A stretch of DNA of 45,747 nucleotides from DATMTS01 sp035564555 (GTDB lineage Bacteria; Actinomycetota; Actinomycetes; Actinomycetales; Microbacteriaceae), in contig DATMTS010000042.1 of assembly GCA_035564555.1 (NCBI GenBank), positions 1 to 45,747 on the forward strand. The letters are read 5' to 3'. This document shows positions 17,300 through 23,461 of the stretch, one piece after another; the first letter of the stretch is position 1; each line of letters opens with the position of its first letter. The translations under genes and the position numbers were made by a program. The notes under the pieces were generated by a model. The model was not told the origin of the DNA. It worked only from the letters and a program-made list of their open reading frames with translations, and searched no databases.

Positions 17300-17528
17300 G
17301 ATCGAGCGATTGTTCTGCCGGCCGTTCGCGCGACCGGTGCCGTGCAAGCGACGAGAGAGGATTTTCCACGCACCACGCCCCGACGAGATCGCTCTCGTCG
17401 GGCGGTACAGCACCCTGTCTACCGATGCGACGAGCGCGCCGGCGGAGTGCAATGACCCGGTAACCTAGTGAAGCGGTCGACGGGTGGGAGAATCTCCTCT
17501 TTCGTACCGAGACGGATGTCTCGGAGCC
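17287..17528 (-). other. Structured 5' leader of infC-rpmI-rplT
   Basis: About 240 nt between the predicted promoter and the AUC. Hairpin 1 (17507-17524): CCGAGAC/GTCTCGG with a 4-nt loop at the very 5' end. Hairpin 2 (17379-17402): a perfect 10-bp CCCGACGAGA/TCTCGTCGGG stem closed by GCGA. The CGACGAG(AG) strand of hairpin 2 can also pair with CTCTCGTCG at 17349-17357 or CTCGTCG at 17428-17434, so three alternative folds exist. Such an arrangement suits autoregulation by L20 or IF-3, or attenuation. No known leader family was recognised. Confidence 0.5.
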
Positions 17529-17534
17529 CGAAGA

Positions 17535-17565
17535 AGTCTAGCAGATCCATTCACCCGAATCACAA
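17535..17565 (-). promoter_or_regulatory. Predicted infC operon promoter
   Basis: Minus strand TAGACT (17535-17540) with TTGTGA (17560-17565) at a long 19-nt spacing. It overlaps the upstream region of the divergent DUF1844 gene (start 17575). Confidence 0.5.
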
Positions 17566-17574
17566 AGGCATCAG

Positions 17575-17961
17575 ATGAGCGACTCCCCCACGTTCCGGTT
17601 CGACGAGCAGCAGTCGGCATCCTCGGCTTTCGAAAGCGTCGAGGGTGCCGCGCGAGACATCGCCGAGGTGCCTGCGGTCGAGGTGATCACGACGACTGCG
17701 GTGCACCTGATGAGCGCCGCTGCTGTCAAATGCGGGCTCGCAGACGATCCCGCGACGCAGACCGATCTCGACGAGGCACGCAAGCTCATCGACGCCCTGG
17801 CCGGACTGGTCACCGCGAGCGCCGCGCACATCGGCGATCAGCATGCGCGAAGCCTGCGAGACGGTCTGCGCAGCCTGCAGCTCGCATTTCGGGAGGCATC
17901 CGTCATTCCGGACCCGATCGGCAAAGGCCCCGGCGAGAAGTACACCGGTCCGGTGAACTGA
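17575..17961 (+). CDS. DUF1844 family protein
   Basis: 128-residue soluble protein of unknown function. The core (about 35-100: VEVITTTAVHLMSAAAVKCGL, then DLDEARKLIDALAGLV) matches the DUF1844 helical pattern seen in many bacteria, and the actinobacterial ending is PGEKYTGPVN. It is divergent from infC, with a 35-nt promoter-sharing gap, and converges on sseB. AAAGG lies 9 nt before the ATG. In actinobacteria this gene usually neighbours infC, which suggests a translation-linked role, but that is only gene-context inference. Confidence 0.85.
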   Translation: MSDSPTFRFDEQQSASSAFESVEGAARDIAEVPAVEVITTTAVHLMSAAAVKCGLADDPATQTDLDEARKLIDALAGLVTASAAHIGDQHARSLRDGLRSLQLAFREASVIPDPIGKGPGEKYTGPVN

Positions 17962-17982
17962 GGCGCGTGCGGTCCGGCGCGT

Positions 17983-18780
17983 TCAGGCGGCGCCGGAGGT
18001 CAGCAGTCGGACGGTCAGCGAGTCGACCCGGGTGGCGACGACGTCATCCGCGGCCCAACGGGCGGCCAACCGGGCGAGCACGGCATCGAGTTCGGTCTGC
18101 GTGAGCCCGACGGCGAGTTCGAGCAGCACCACGAGTTCCGGCCCCGCAAGACGTGCTTGCGGATCGCCGGGCTCCAGCCGCACCGCAAGCACGGCGAGTT
18201 CGCGTGCGATCGAGCGCTCGAAGGCGACGGCGACCTCCGGATCTTCGAAGCTCGGCCGCCACGGCTCCTGCTGGCCGATCGCCCAAACGGCCGGACGGCG
18301 CAGCACGAACTCCGTGTCACTCGTGGGGTCGAGCACCACGAGTTCGGTCTGTTCGGATGCCGCGGCGAGCGCGACGCGAGCGCCGTCGGCCGGAACCGGA
18401 CGGGCAAGCGGGTTCCAGGCACTCATCGTCGCGACCGAGGTGAAGGCCGGCAGCACCGATCGCCCGTCCGGCGCGGCGACCGTCACGATGGAGAGCTCCT
18501 GCGTCTTGTCGAGAAGCCTGCCGTGATCATCGAGCCCGATCTCGCCGGCGTGGGCGACGAGCGGGATGAGCAGTCGGGACGTGCGGACGGCGTCCGCGAC
18601 GGCTTCCTGGCCGACCACGCCTCGTCGGAATGCTGTCAGTGCGGCTGCCAGGGCCGGGTCGGCGGAGCCGTCGTCGGATGCCGACGGGGCGGCGTCGAAG
18701 TGCCGGCCCGCCCATGGCCGGCCGGCCGAGTCGGCGTGGTCGCTCGATCCGGAGCCGGGGTGTTCAGGATCCCGCGACAT
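17983..18780 (-). CDS. SseB N-terminal domain protein
   Basis: 265 residues, acidic, no membrane segments. The first ~45 residues are low-complexity (SSDHADSAGRP). The rest follows the SseB pattern: a conserved VRTSRLLIPLVAH segment (about 65-77), DKTQELSIVTV, DGRSVLPAFTSVATM and a later aromatic PAVWAIGQQEPW. In enterobacteria SseB is an enhanced-serine-sensitivity protein of unclear mechanism; actinobacterial homologues often sit beside priA in the his cluster. The ATG overlaps the 3' end of priA by 17 nt, so it is probably the last gene of the his operon. Confidence 0.8.
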   Translation of the reverse strand: MSRDPEHPGSGSSDHADSAGRPWAGRHFDAAPSASDDGSADPALAAALTAFRRGVVGQEAVADAVRTSRLLIPLVAHAGEIGLDDHGRLLDKTQELSIVTVAAPDGRSVLPAFTSVATMSAWNPLARPVPADGARVALAAASEQTELVVLDPTSDTEFVLRRPAVWAIGQQEPWRPSFEDPEVAVAFERSIARELAVLAVRLEPGDPQARLAGPELVVLLELAVGLTQTELDAVLARLAARWAADDVVATRVDSLTVRLLTSGAA

Positions 18781-19510
18781 CCAGCGCTTCGGTCAGGGTG
18801 AATGCGCCGGCGTAGAGCGCCTTGCCGACGATGGCGCCCTCGAGCCCTGCCGCCACCAGCTCGCGCAGCGCCGCGATGTCGTCGAGGCTGGAGATGCCCC
18901 CGGATGCGACGACCGGCCGAGAGGTGTGCTCCATCACCTGTCGCAGCAGGTCGACGTTCGGGCCCTGCAGGGTGCCGTCCTTGGTCACGTCGGTCACGAC
19001 GTAACGGGCGCAGCCGGCATCCTCCAGGCGAGCAAGCACCTGCCACAGATCGCCGCCGTCCTGCGTCCAGCCGCGTGCGGCGAGGGTCGTGCCGCGCACG
19101 TCGAGGCCGACGGCCACCGCCTCTCCGAACCGACCGATCACGTGGGCCGCCCACTCCGGGTTCTCCAGGGCGGCCGTGCCGAGGTTGATGCGCGTTGCGC
19201 CGATCGCGAGCGCCGACTCGAGCGACTCGTCGTCGCGGATGCCCCCGGACAGCTCGACCTTGACCCCTTTGACCTGCTTGATCACCCGCTTGAGCACGTC
19301 CCGGTTGTCGCCGCGACCGAACGCCGCGTCGAGATCCACCAGGTGGATCCATTCCGCGCCCTGGTCGGCCCAGTCGGCGGCCGCATCGACCGGGTCGCCG
19401 TAGCTGGTCTCACTGCCGGCTTCGCCGCGGGTCAGGCGCACGGCCTTGCCGTCGGCGACATCCACAGCGGGCAGCAGGGTGAGTCTGGGAGTGGTGGTGA
19501 ACTCGCTCAT
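18764..19510 (-). CDS. priA: Phosphoribosyl isomerase A (HisA, probably bifunctional with TrpF)
   Basis: (beta/alpha)8-barrel isomerase of histidine synthesis (ProFAR to PRFAR). In most actinobacteria the same enzyme also isomerises phosphoribosylanthranilate for tryptophan. 248 residues from the ATG at 19508-19510; an in-frame extension to 19642 is rejected because it runs into hisH. The active-site Asp is in LLPAVDVADGKAVRL, with VDLDAAFGRG, ELSGGIRDDESL, and VTDVTKDGTLQGPN (second Asp). The stretch RGWTQDGGDLW carries the tryptophan typical of PriA rather than of single-function HisA. No trpF can be checked in this window. Confidence 0.93.
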   Translation of the reverse strand: MSEFTTTPRLTLLPAVDVADGKAVRLTRGEAGSETSYGDPVDAAADWADQGAEWIHLVDLDAAFGRGDNRDVLKRVIKQVKGVKVELSGGIRDDESLESALAIGATRINLGTAALENPEWAAHVIGRFGEAVAVGLDVRGTTLAARGWTQDGGDLWQVLARLEDAGCARYVVTDVTKDGTLQGPNVDLLRQVMEHTSRPVVASGGISSLDDIAALRELVAAGLEGAIVGKALYAGAFTLTEALDVAGS

Positions 19511-19562
19511 CGTGGTCGATCGTCCTTGCAGTGAGGCACCCTGGCTGGGCACAAGCAACAAT

Positions 19563-20198
19563 CTAGCGCAGGCCCCGAACCCAGTTGCCGAGCACCTTGA
19601 GCCCGGCTTCGCCGGACTTCTCTGGATGGAACTGAGTCGCACACAGCGGCCCGTTCTCGACCGCTGCGACGAACGGCACGCCGTGCGTCGACCAGGTGAC
19701 CCGTGGCGCGGGCAGCGGCGGGTGCGGCTGGAGAGCCCACTTCTGCGCGGCGTACGAATGCACGAAGTAGAACCGTTCGTCGTGCACCCCCGCGAAAAGG
19801 TCGGAGTCCGCCGGCGCGTCGACGCGGCTCCAGCCGATGTGCGGCACGACGTCCGCCTCGAGTTCGGTCACCACCCCGGGCCATTGTCCGAGCCCGGTGG
19901 AGAAGACACCGCGCTCGATGCCCTCGTCGAACAACACCTGCATGCCGACGCAGATGCCCAGCACCGGTCGGCCGCCCGCCAGCCGGCGGTCGATGATCTC
20001 GTCACCGCGAACCGAGCGCAATGCATCCATCACGGCCTGGAAGGCACCGACTCCGGGAACCAGGAGGCCGGCGGCATCCTGTGCCCGGTGGCGATCGGCC
20101 GTGACCTCGACTCGCGCACCCACCGCCTCCAACGCCTTGGCAGCGGAGTGCACGTTGCCGGAACCGTAGTCGAAGACCACGACCGACGGTTCGTTCAC
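19563..20198 (-). CDS. hisH: Imidazole glycerol phosphate synthase glutaminase subunit
   Basis: Class I glutamine amidotransferase that supplies ammonia to HisF. 211 residues. The catalytic triad is visible: Cys83 in GICVGMQ, and His191/Glu193 in QFHPEKSG. The YGSGN loop at 11-15 is also typical. GTG start at 20196-20198, overlapping the hisB stop as GTGA. Its partner hisF is not in the window; here priA follows after 52 bp without a strong promoter. Confidence 0.96.
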   Translation of the reverse strand: MNEPSVVVFDYGSGNVHSAAKALEAVGARVEVTADRHRAQDAAGLLVPGVGAFQAVMDALRSVRGDEIIDRRLAGGRPVLGICVGMQVLFDEGIERGVFSTGLGQWPGVVTELEADVVPHIGWSRVDAPADSDLFAGVHDERFYFVHSYAAQKWALQPHPPLPAPRVTWSTHGVPFVAAVENGPLCATQFHPEKSGEAGLKVLGNWVRGLR

Positions 20199-20803
20199 AG
20201 CGCGCCCTTCGTCGACGGGATGCCCGTCACGAGCGGGTCGAGCGACTTGGCCGCGCGGAACGCCCGGGCGAACGCCTTGAATTCGGCTTCGGCGATGTGA
20301 TGCGGGTCGCGGCCGCCGAGCACGGTCACGTGCACGGTGAGGCCGGCGTTGAAGGCGATCGCCTCGAACACGTGGCGCACCATCGAACCGGTGAAGTGGC
20401 CGCCGATGAGGTGGTACTCGAAGCCGGCCGGTTCGCCGGAGTGCACCAGGTAGGGACGGCCGGAAACGTCGACGACCGCCTGCACGAGTGCCTCGTCGAG
20501 CGGCACCAGGGCGTCGCCGTAACGAGAGATACCGCGCTTGTCGCCGAGCGCCTGCTTGATGGCCTGTCCGAGCACGATGCCGACGTCTTCGGCCGTGTGG
20601 TGCACATCGATCTCGATGTCGCCGCGGGCCTCGACACGCAGATCGGTCAGGGAGTGCTTTGCGAATGCCGTCAACAGGTGGTCGAAGAACGGAACCGACG
20701 TGTGCACGTCGGCTCGTCCGGTGCCGTCGAGGTCGAGCGCGAGATCGATGCTCGATTCACTCGTCTCGCGCGCGATCGATGCTGTGCGGGTCACGGCGTC
20801 CAT
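20195..20803 (-). CDS. hisB: Imidazoleglycerol-phosphate dehydratase
   Basis: Manganese enzyme of histidine synthesis, 202 residues: the dehydratase alone, without the phosphatase domain fused to it in E. coli. The metal-binding histidine clusters DVHHTAED (about 66-73) and DPHHIAEAEFKA (about 166-177) are intact, as is FFDHLL near 39-44. ATG 6 nt after the hisC stop; GTGA overlap with hisH downstream. Confidence 0.96.
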   Translation of the reverse strand: MDAVTRTASIARETSESSIDLALDLDGTGRADVHTSVPFFDHLLTAFAKHSLTDLRVEARGDIEIDVHHTAEDVGIVLGQAIKQALGDKRGISRYGDALVPLDEALVQAVVDVSGRPYLVHSGEPAGFEYHLIGGHFTGSMVRHVFEAIAFNAGLTVHVTVLGGRDPHHIAEAEFKAFARAFRAAKSLDPLVTGIPSTKGAL

Positions 20804-20809
20804 GACGTA

Positions 20810-21922
20810 TCAGCCTACCGGCGCGGCGTCGGCCTCGCTGCCGCTGCGACGCGCGTGATCGGCCATCGCGTCGAGGAAGGCCGTGGTCTCGGCTTCGGTG
20901 CCGGCACTCACCCGTAAATGGTTCGGGATGCCGACCACGCGGATCAGGATGTCCCGCTTCAGGAGGTCGCCGAAGAGGGCATCCGGGTCGTCGACCCCAC
21001 CGAAGAGCACGAAATTGCCGCCGGTGCGATAAGGCCGGTAGCCGAGCGCGGCCAGCCCGTCGACCATGCGGTCGCGTTGCACCCTGATCTCGTCGACCAT
21101 CCCGAGCATTTCGGCCGAGTGGCCGAGCGCCGCGACCGCGGCCGCCTGGGTCAAGCCCGACAGGTGGTAGGGCAGGCGCACCAGTCGTAATGCGTCGGTG
21201 ACGGCCGGATCGGCCGCGAGATAGCCGAGCCGGACGCCGGCGAATGCGAATGCCTTGCTCATCGTGCGGGAGACGACGAGGCGTTCCCGTCCGGCCAGCA
21301 GCGTGAGGGCGCTCGGCACCTCGGGCGGCATGAACTCGGCGTAGGCCTCGTCGACGACGACGATTCCCTCGCACGCGTCGTACACCGCCTGCACCACGGC
21401 CAGGTCGAGCGGCGTACCCGTCGGGTTGTTCGGAGCGCACAGCAGCACGACGTCCGGTCGCGCCTCACGAACCCGCGCGGCGGCCGTCGCGGGACTCAGC
21501 TCGAAATCGGCGTCGCGTGCCGCAGGGATCCAGCGCGTTCCGGTGCCGGAAGCCAGCAGCGGGTACATCGAGTAGGTCGGTTCGAAACCGAGCACGGAAC
21601 GCCCGGGACCACCGAACGCCTGAAGGAGCTGCTGCAGCACTTCATTGGAACCGTTGGCCGCCCAGATGTTCTGCCGGTTCAGGTCATGGCCGAGATAGTG
21701 CGCCAAGGCGTCGCGAAGAGCGACGAACTCCCGGTCGGGATACCGGTTCGCCGACCGAAGCGCCACCGCCAACGCGGATTCGATGTCACGCGCGACGTCA
21801 TCCGGAATCGGATGCGTGTTCTCGTTGACGTTCAGCGCCACGCGCACGCTCTTCTGAGGGGCCCCATAAGGCGTGCGTCCGCGCAGGTCGGCTCGGATCG
21901 GAAGGTCGGATAGGGAGGTCAC
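20810..21922 (-). CDS. hisC: Histidinol-phosphate aminotransferase
   Basis: PLP fold-type I aminotransferase, 370 residues. Motifs: LNVNENTHPIP (30-40), NGSNEVLQ (90-97), APNNPTG (163-169), VVDEAYAEF (189-197), and PLP Lys223 in SRTMSKAFAFAG. Histidine-specific features support hisC over a general aminotransferase, as does the hisB neighbour. The start is GTG at 21920-21922, 6 nt after a TAGCAT -10, so it is probably leaderless. hisD, usually first in actinobacterial his operons, is absent upstream: the LysM gene lies there instead. Confidence 0.94.
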   Translation of the reverse strand: MTSLSDLPIRADLRGRTPYGAPQKSVRVALNVNENTHPIPDDVARDIESALAVALRSANRYPDREFVALRDALAHYLGHDLNRQNIWAANGSNEVLQQLLQAFGGPGRSVLGFEPTYSMYPLLASGTGTRWIPAARDADFELSPATAAARVREARPDVVLLCAPNNPTGTPLDLAVVQAVYDACEGIVVVDEAYAEFMPPEVPSALTLLAGRERLVVSRTMSKAFAFAGVRLGYLAADPAVTDALRLVRLPYHLSGLTQAAAVAALGHSAEMLGMVDEIRVQRDRMVDGLAALGYRPYRTGGNFVLFGGVDDPDALFGDLLKRDILIRVVGIPNHLRVSAGTEAETTAFLDAMADHARRSGSEADAAPVG

Positions 21923-21928
21923 GCCTCA

Positions 21929-21934
21929 ATGCTA
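21929..21934 (-). promoter_or_regulatory. hisC -10 element (leaderless promoter)
   Basis: Minus strand TAGCAT followed by 6 nt and the GTG start. No convincing -35 hexamer at 17 nt. Confidence 0.5.
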
Positions 21935-22015
21935 GGGCGTGGAGCTGGGCCGACGTTCGGCCCCCGAAGTCCGGTGCAGGCGGCATCGGTTGTCTGCTGT
22001 CTCGCTGCCGGAACA

Positions 22016-22402
22016 TCAGTGGCCGGCGGCGTACTGCTGCGGGATCGCGAGCCGCTCCCCCGGCACCACGACTGAATCGGTGAGCCCGTTCAGATCGACG
22101 ATCGCAGCGACGACGTCTCTCGGATCGCTGCTCGGCGCGAGCTTCTCGGCGATCTGCCAGAGCGACTGACCGGACGTGACCGTGATGTGCTCGAAGTCGT
22201 TGTGGGAACCGGCCGCGCCGGCGGCTGCTCCGAGTGCGGCGGGCCCGAACAGCGCGGCGAGGACGATGAGCGGCACCGTCACCAGCGTTGCGACGACCAC
22301 CCGGCCGCGACGCGTGATGCGCAGTCGGGTGCGGCCCGACTCTCTCGCGACCGTCGCCTCGCGGGAGCGAACCGGGAATGCGGTGCTCATGATTGCGGTC
22401 AT
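22016..22402 (-). CDS. Membrane-anchored LysM protein, SOS-controlled, YneA-like
   Basis: 128 residues: a basic cytoplasmic N-terminus (1-33), one transmembrane segment (about 34-64) and an extracytoplasmic LysM domain (about 72-121, ITVTSGQSLWQIAEKLAP to VPGERLAIPQ) that would bind peptidoglycan. The start ATG at 22400-22402 has GGAGG at good spacing; an in-frame extension to 22510 is rejected. It is divergent from lexA with its own SOS box just downstream of its -10. This layout is that of Bacillus YneA and corynebacterial DivS, short-lived inhibitors of division during DNA damage. The division-inhibitor role is inference; the LysM and topology are visible. Confidence 0.8.
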   Translation of the reverse strand: MTAIMSTAFPVRSREATVARESGRTRLRITRRGRVVVATLVTVPLIVLAALFGPAALGAAAGAAGSHNDFEHITVTSGQSLWQIAEKLAPSSDPRDVVAAIVDLNGLTDSVVVPGERLAIPQQYAAGH

Positions 22403-22414
22403 TGCGTGCCTCCG

Positions 22415-22430
22415 TCGAACTCTTGTTCCG
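22415..22430 (-). promoter_or_regulatory. SOS box of the LysM gene
   Basis: TCGAAC-TCTT-GTTCCG, one mismatch from the actinobacterial LexA consensus TCGAAC-N4-GTTCGA. It lies directly downstream of the -10 TAGGTT, where LexA would block transcription. Confidence 0.82.
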
Positions 22431-22459
22431 AACCTATCTTCGATTTCTCGAAACCGCAA
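22431..22459 (-). promoter_or_regulatory. Promoter of the LysM gene
   Basis: Minus strand TTGCGG (22454-22459), 17-nt spacer, TAGGTT (22431-22436). It is followed at once by the SOS box, then GGAGG and the ATG. Confidence 0.65.
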
Positions 22460-22500
22460 GGTTATGTTCGCCCCTGGGGCCACATGCATACCCGACACGC

Positions 22501-22516
22501 TCGAACGCATGTTTGT
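22501..22516 (+). promoter_or_regulatory. SOS box of lexA
   Basis: TCGAAC-GCAT-GTTTGT, a good match to the LexA consensus. Its right half overlaps the lexA -35 (TTGTCT, 22513-22518), so LexA represses its own gene. Confidence 0.82.
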
Positions 22517-22541
22517 CTTCGACCAGGTCAGGAGATACAGT
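22513..22541 (+). promoter_or_regulatory. lexA promoter
   Basis: TTGTCT (22513-22518), 17-nt spacer, TACAGT (22536-22541). The leader to the GTG is about 84 nt and contains CCAGGT/ACCTGG and CTGGT/ACCAG inverted repeats. Confidence 0.65.
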
Positions 22542-22631
22542 TTCGATTACCTGGTGACAGGCAACCAGTAACCACCGACATTCGGGTTCGCGCCGTAAGG
22601 ATGAAGGCCCCGACAGACGGGAAGGACCCTC

Positions 22632-23336
22632 GTGACCACGGAGACAGAGGGCGCTGCAAAGGCGCCGGGCGCAAAGCCGCGCACCCGCCGGCGCAAGAAC
22701 CTCAGCGACAAGCAGTTGTCCATCCTGGACGTCATCCAGCGATCGGTGAGTCAACGGGGCTATCCGCCGAGCATGCGCGAGATCGGCGATGCGGTCGGGC
22801 TCGCCTCGCTGTCCAGCGTGACGCATCAGCTCAACCAATTGGAGTTGAGCGGCTATCTGCGCCGCGATCCGAACCGGCCTCGGGCGCTCGAGGTGTTGAT
22901 CGACCTGCCGTCCCCGTCGAACGTCGGTACCACCGACTTCGATTCCGTCACTCCGATCGGCGATGCCGCAATGGTGCCTCTGGTCGGCCGCATCGCCGCC
23001 GGGGTCCCGATCACTGCCGAGCAGCAGGTCGAGGAGATCTTCCCGCTGCCTAAGCAGCTCGTCGGCAAGGGCGACCTGTTCATGCTCAAGGTCTCAGGCG
23101 AGTCGATGATCGATGCCGCCATCTGCGACGGGGACTGGGTCGTGGTGCGTCAACAGAACACCGCGGAGAACGGCGACATCGTCGCGGCGATGCTCGACGG
23201 CGAGGCGACCGTCAAGGTGTTCCGGCAGCGCGACGGCCACACCTGGCTGCTGCCGCGAAACAGCGCATACGAGCCGATCCTCGGCGACCAGTCGGAAGTG
23301 CTCGGCAAGATCGTAGCCGTATTGCGCTCCATCTGA
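22632..23336 (+). CDS. lexA: LexA repressor
   Basis: Represses SOS genes and cleaves itself when RecA filaments form. 234 residues: an unstructured basic N-terminus (1-22), winged helix-turn-helix (about 23-90; REIGDAVGLASLSSVTHQL is the recognition region), and S24 peptidase domain (about 110-230). The cleavage site is Ala123-Gly124 (RIAAGVP), with catalytic Ser158 (SGESMID) and Lys195 (ATVKVF). GTG start with GGAAGGA 6-7 nt upstream. Two SOS boxes sit in the divergent region with the LysM gene, and recA in this window carries another. Confidence 0.97.
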   Translation: MTTETEGAAKAPGAKPRTRRRKNLSDKQLSILDVIQRSVSQRGYPPSMREIGDAVGLASLSSVTHQLNQLELSGYLRRDPNRPRALEVLIDLPSPSNVGTTDFDSVTPIGDAAMVPLVGRIAAGVPITAEQQVEEIFPLPKQLVGKGDLFMLKVSGESMIDAAICDGDWVVVRQQNTAENGDIVAAMLDGEATVKVFRQRDGHTWLLPRNSAYEPILGDQSEVLGKIVAVLRSI

Positions 23337-23341
23337 GCACA

Positions 23342-23396
23342 GCGACCGTTCCGTCTGTCGCGCCCGGCAATCAGGCACGACGGACGGAACGGCCGC
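23342..23396. terminator. Bidirectional terminator between lexA and metE
   Basis: CCGTTCCGTC (23346-23355) pairs perfectly with GACGGAACGG (23383-23392). The stem continues inward by five pairs (one wobble) and outward by three pairs past one mismatch. It begins 6 nt after the lexA stop. No T tract on either side. Confidence 0.75.
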
Positions 23397-23429
23397 TATG
23401 ACATCAAGCGTGGCCGTGCGAGACGGCCG

Positions 23430-23453
23430 CGCGTCGCGACGTTACGCGACGCG
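23430..23453. terminator. Second hairpin, metE side
   Basis: Perfect 9-bp arms CGCGTCGCG/CGCGACGCG with a 6-nt ACGTTA loop, 8 nt past the metE stop codon. It probably terminates metE transcripts and backs up the lexA terminator. Confidence 0.6.
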
Positions 23454-23461
23454 TGCCGTCC

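Noticed and set aside
17287..17376. infC starting at the GTG at 17376 (239 residues)
   Set aside because: The extra 30 residues are not IF-3-like and would translate through the leader and Shine-Dalgarno; the ATC fits homology and spacing.
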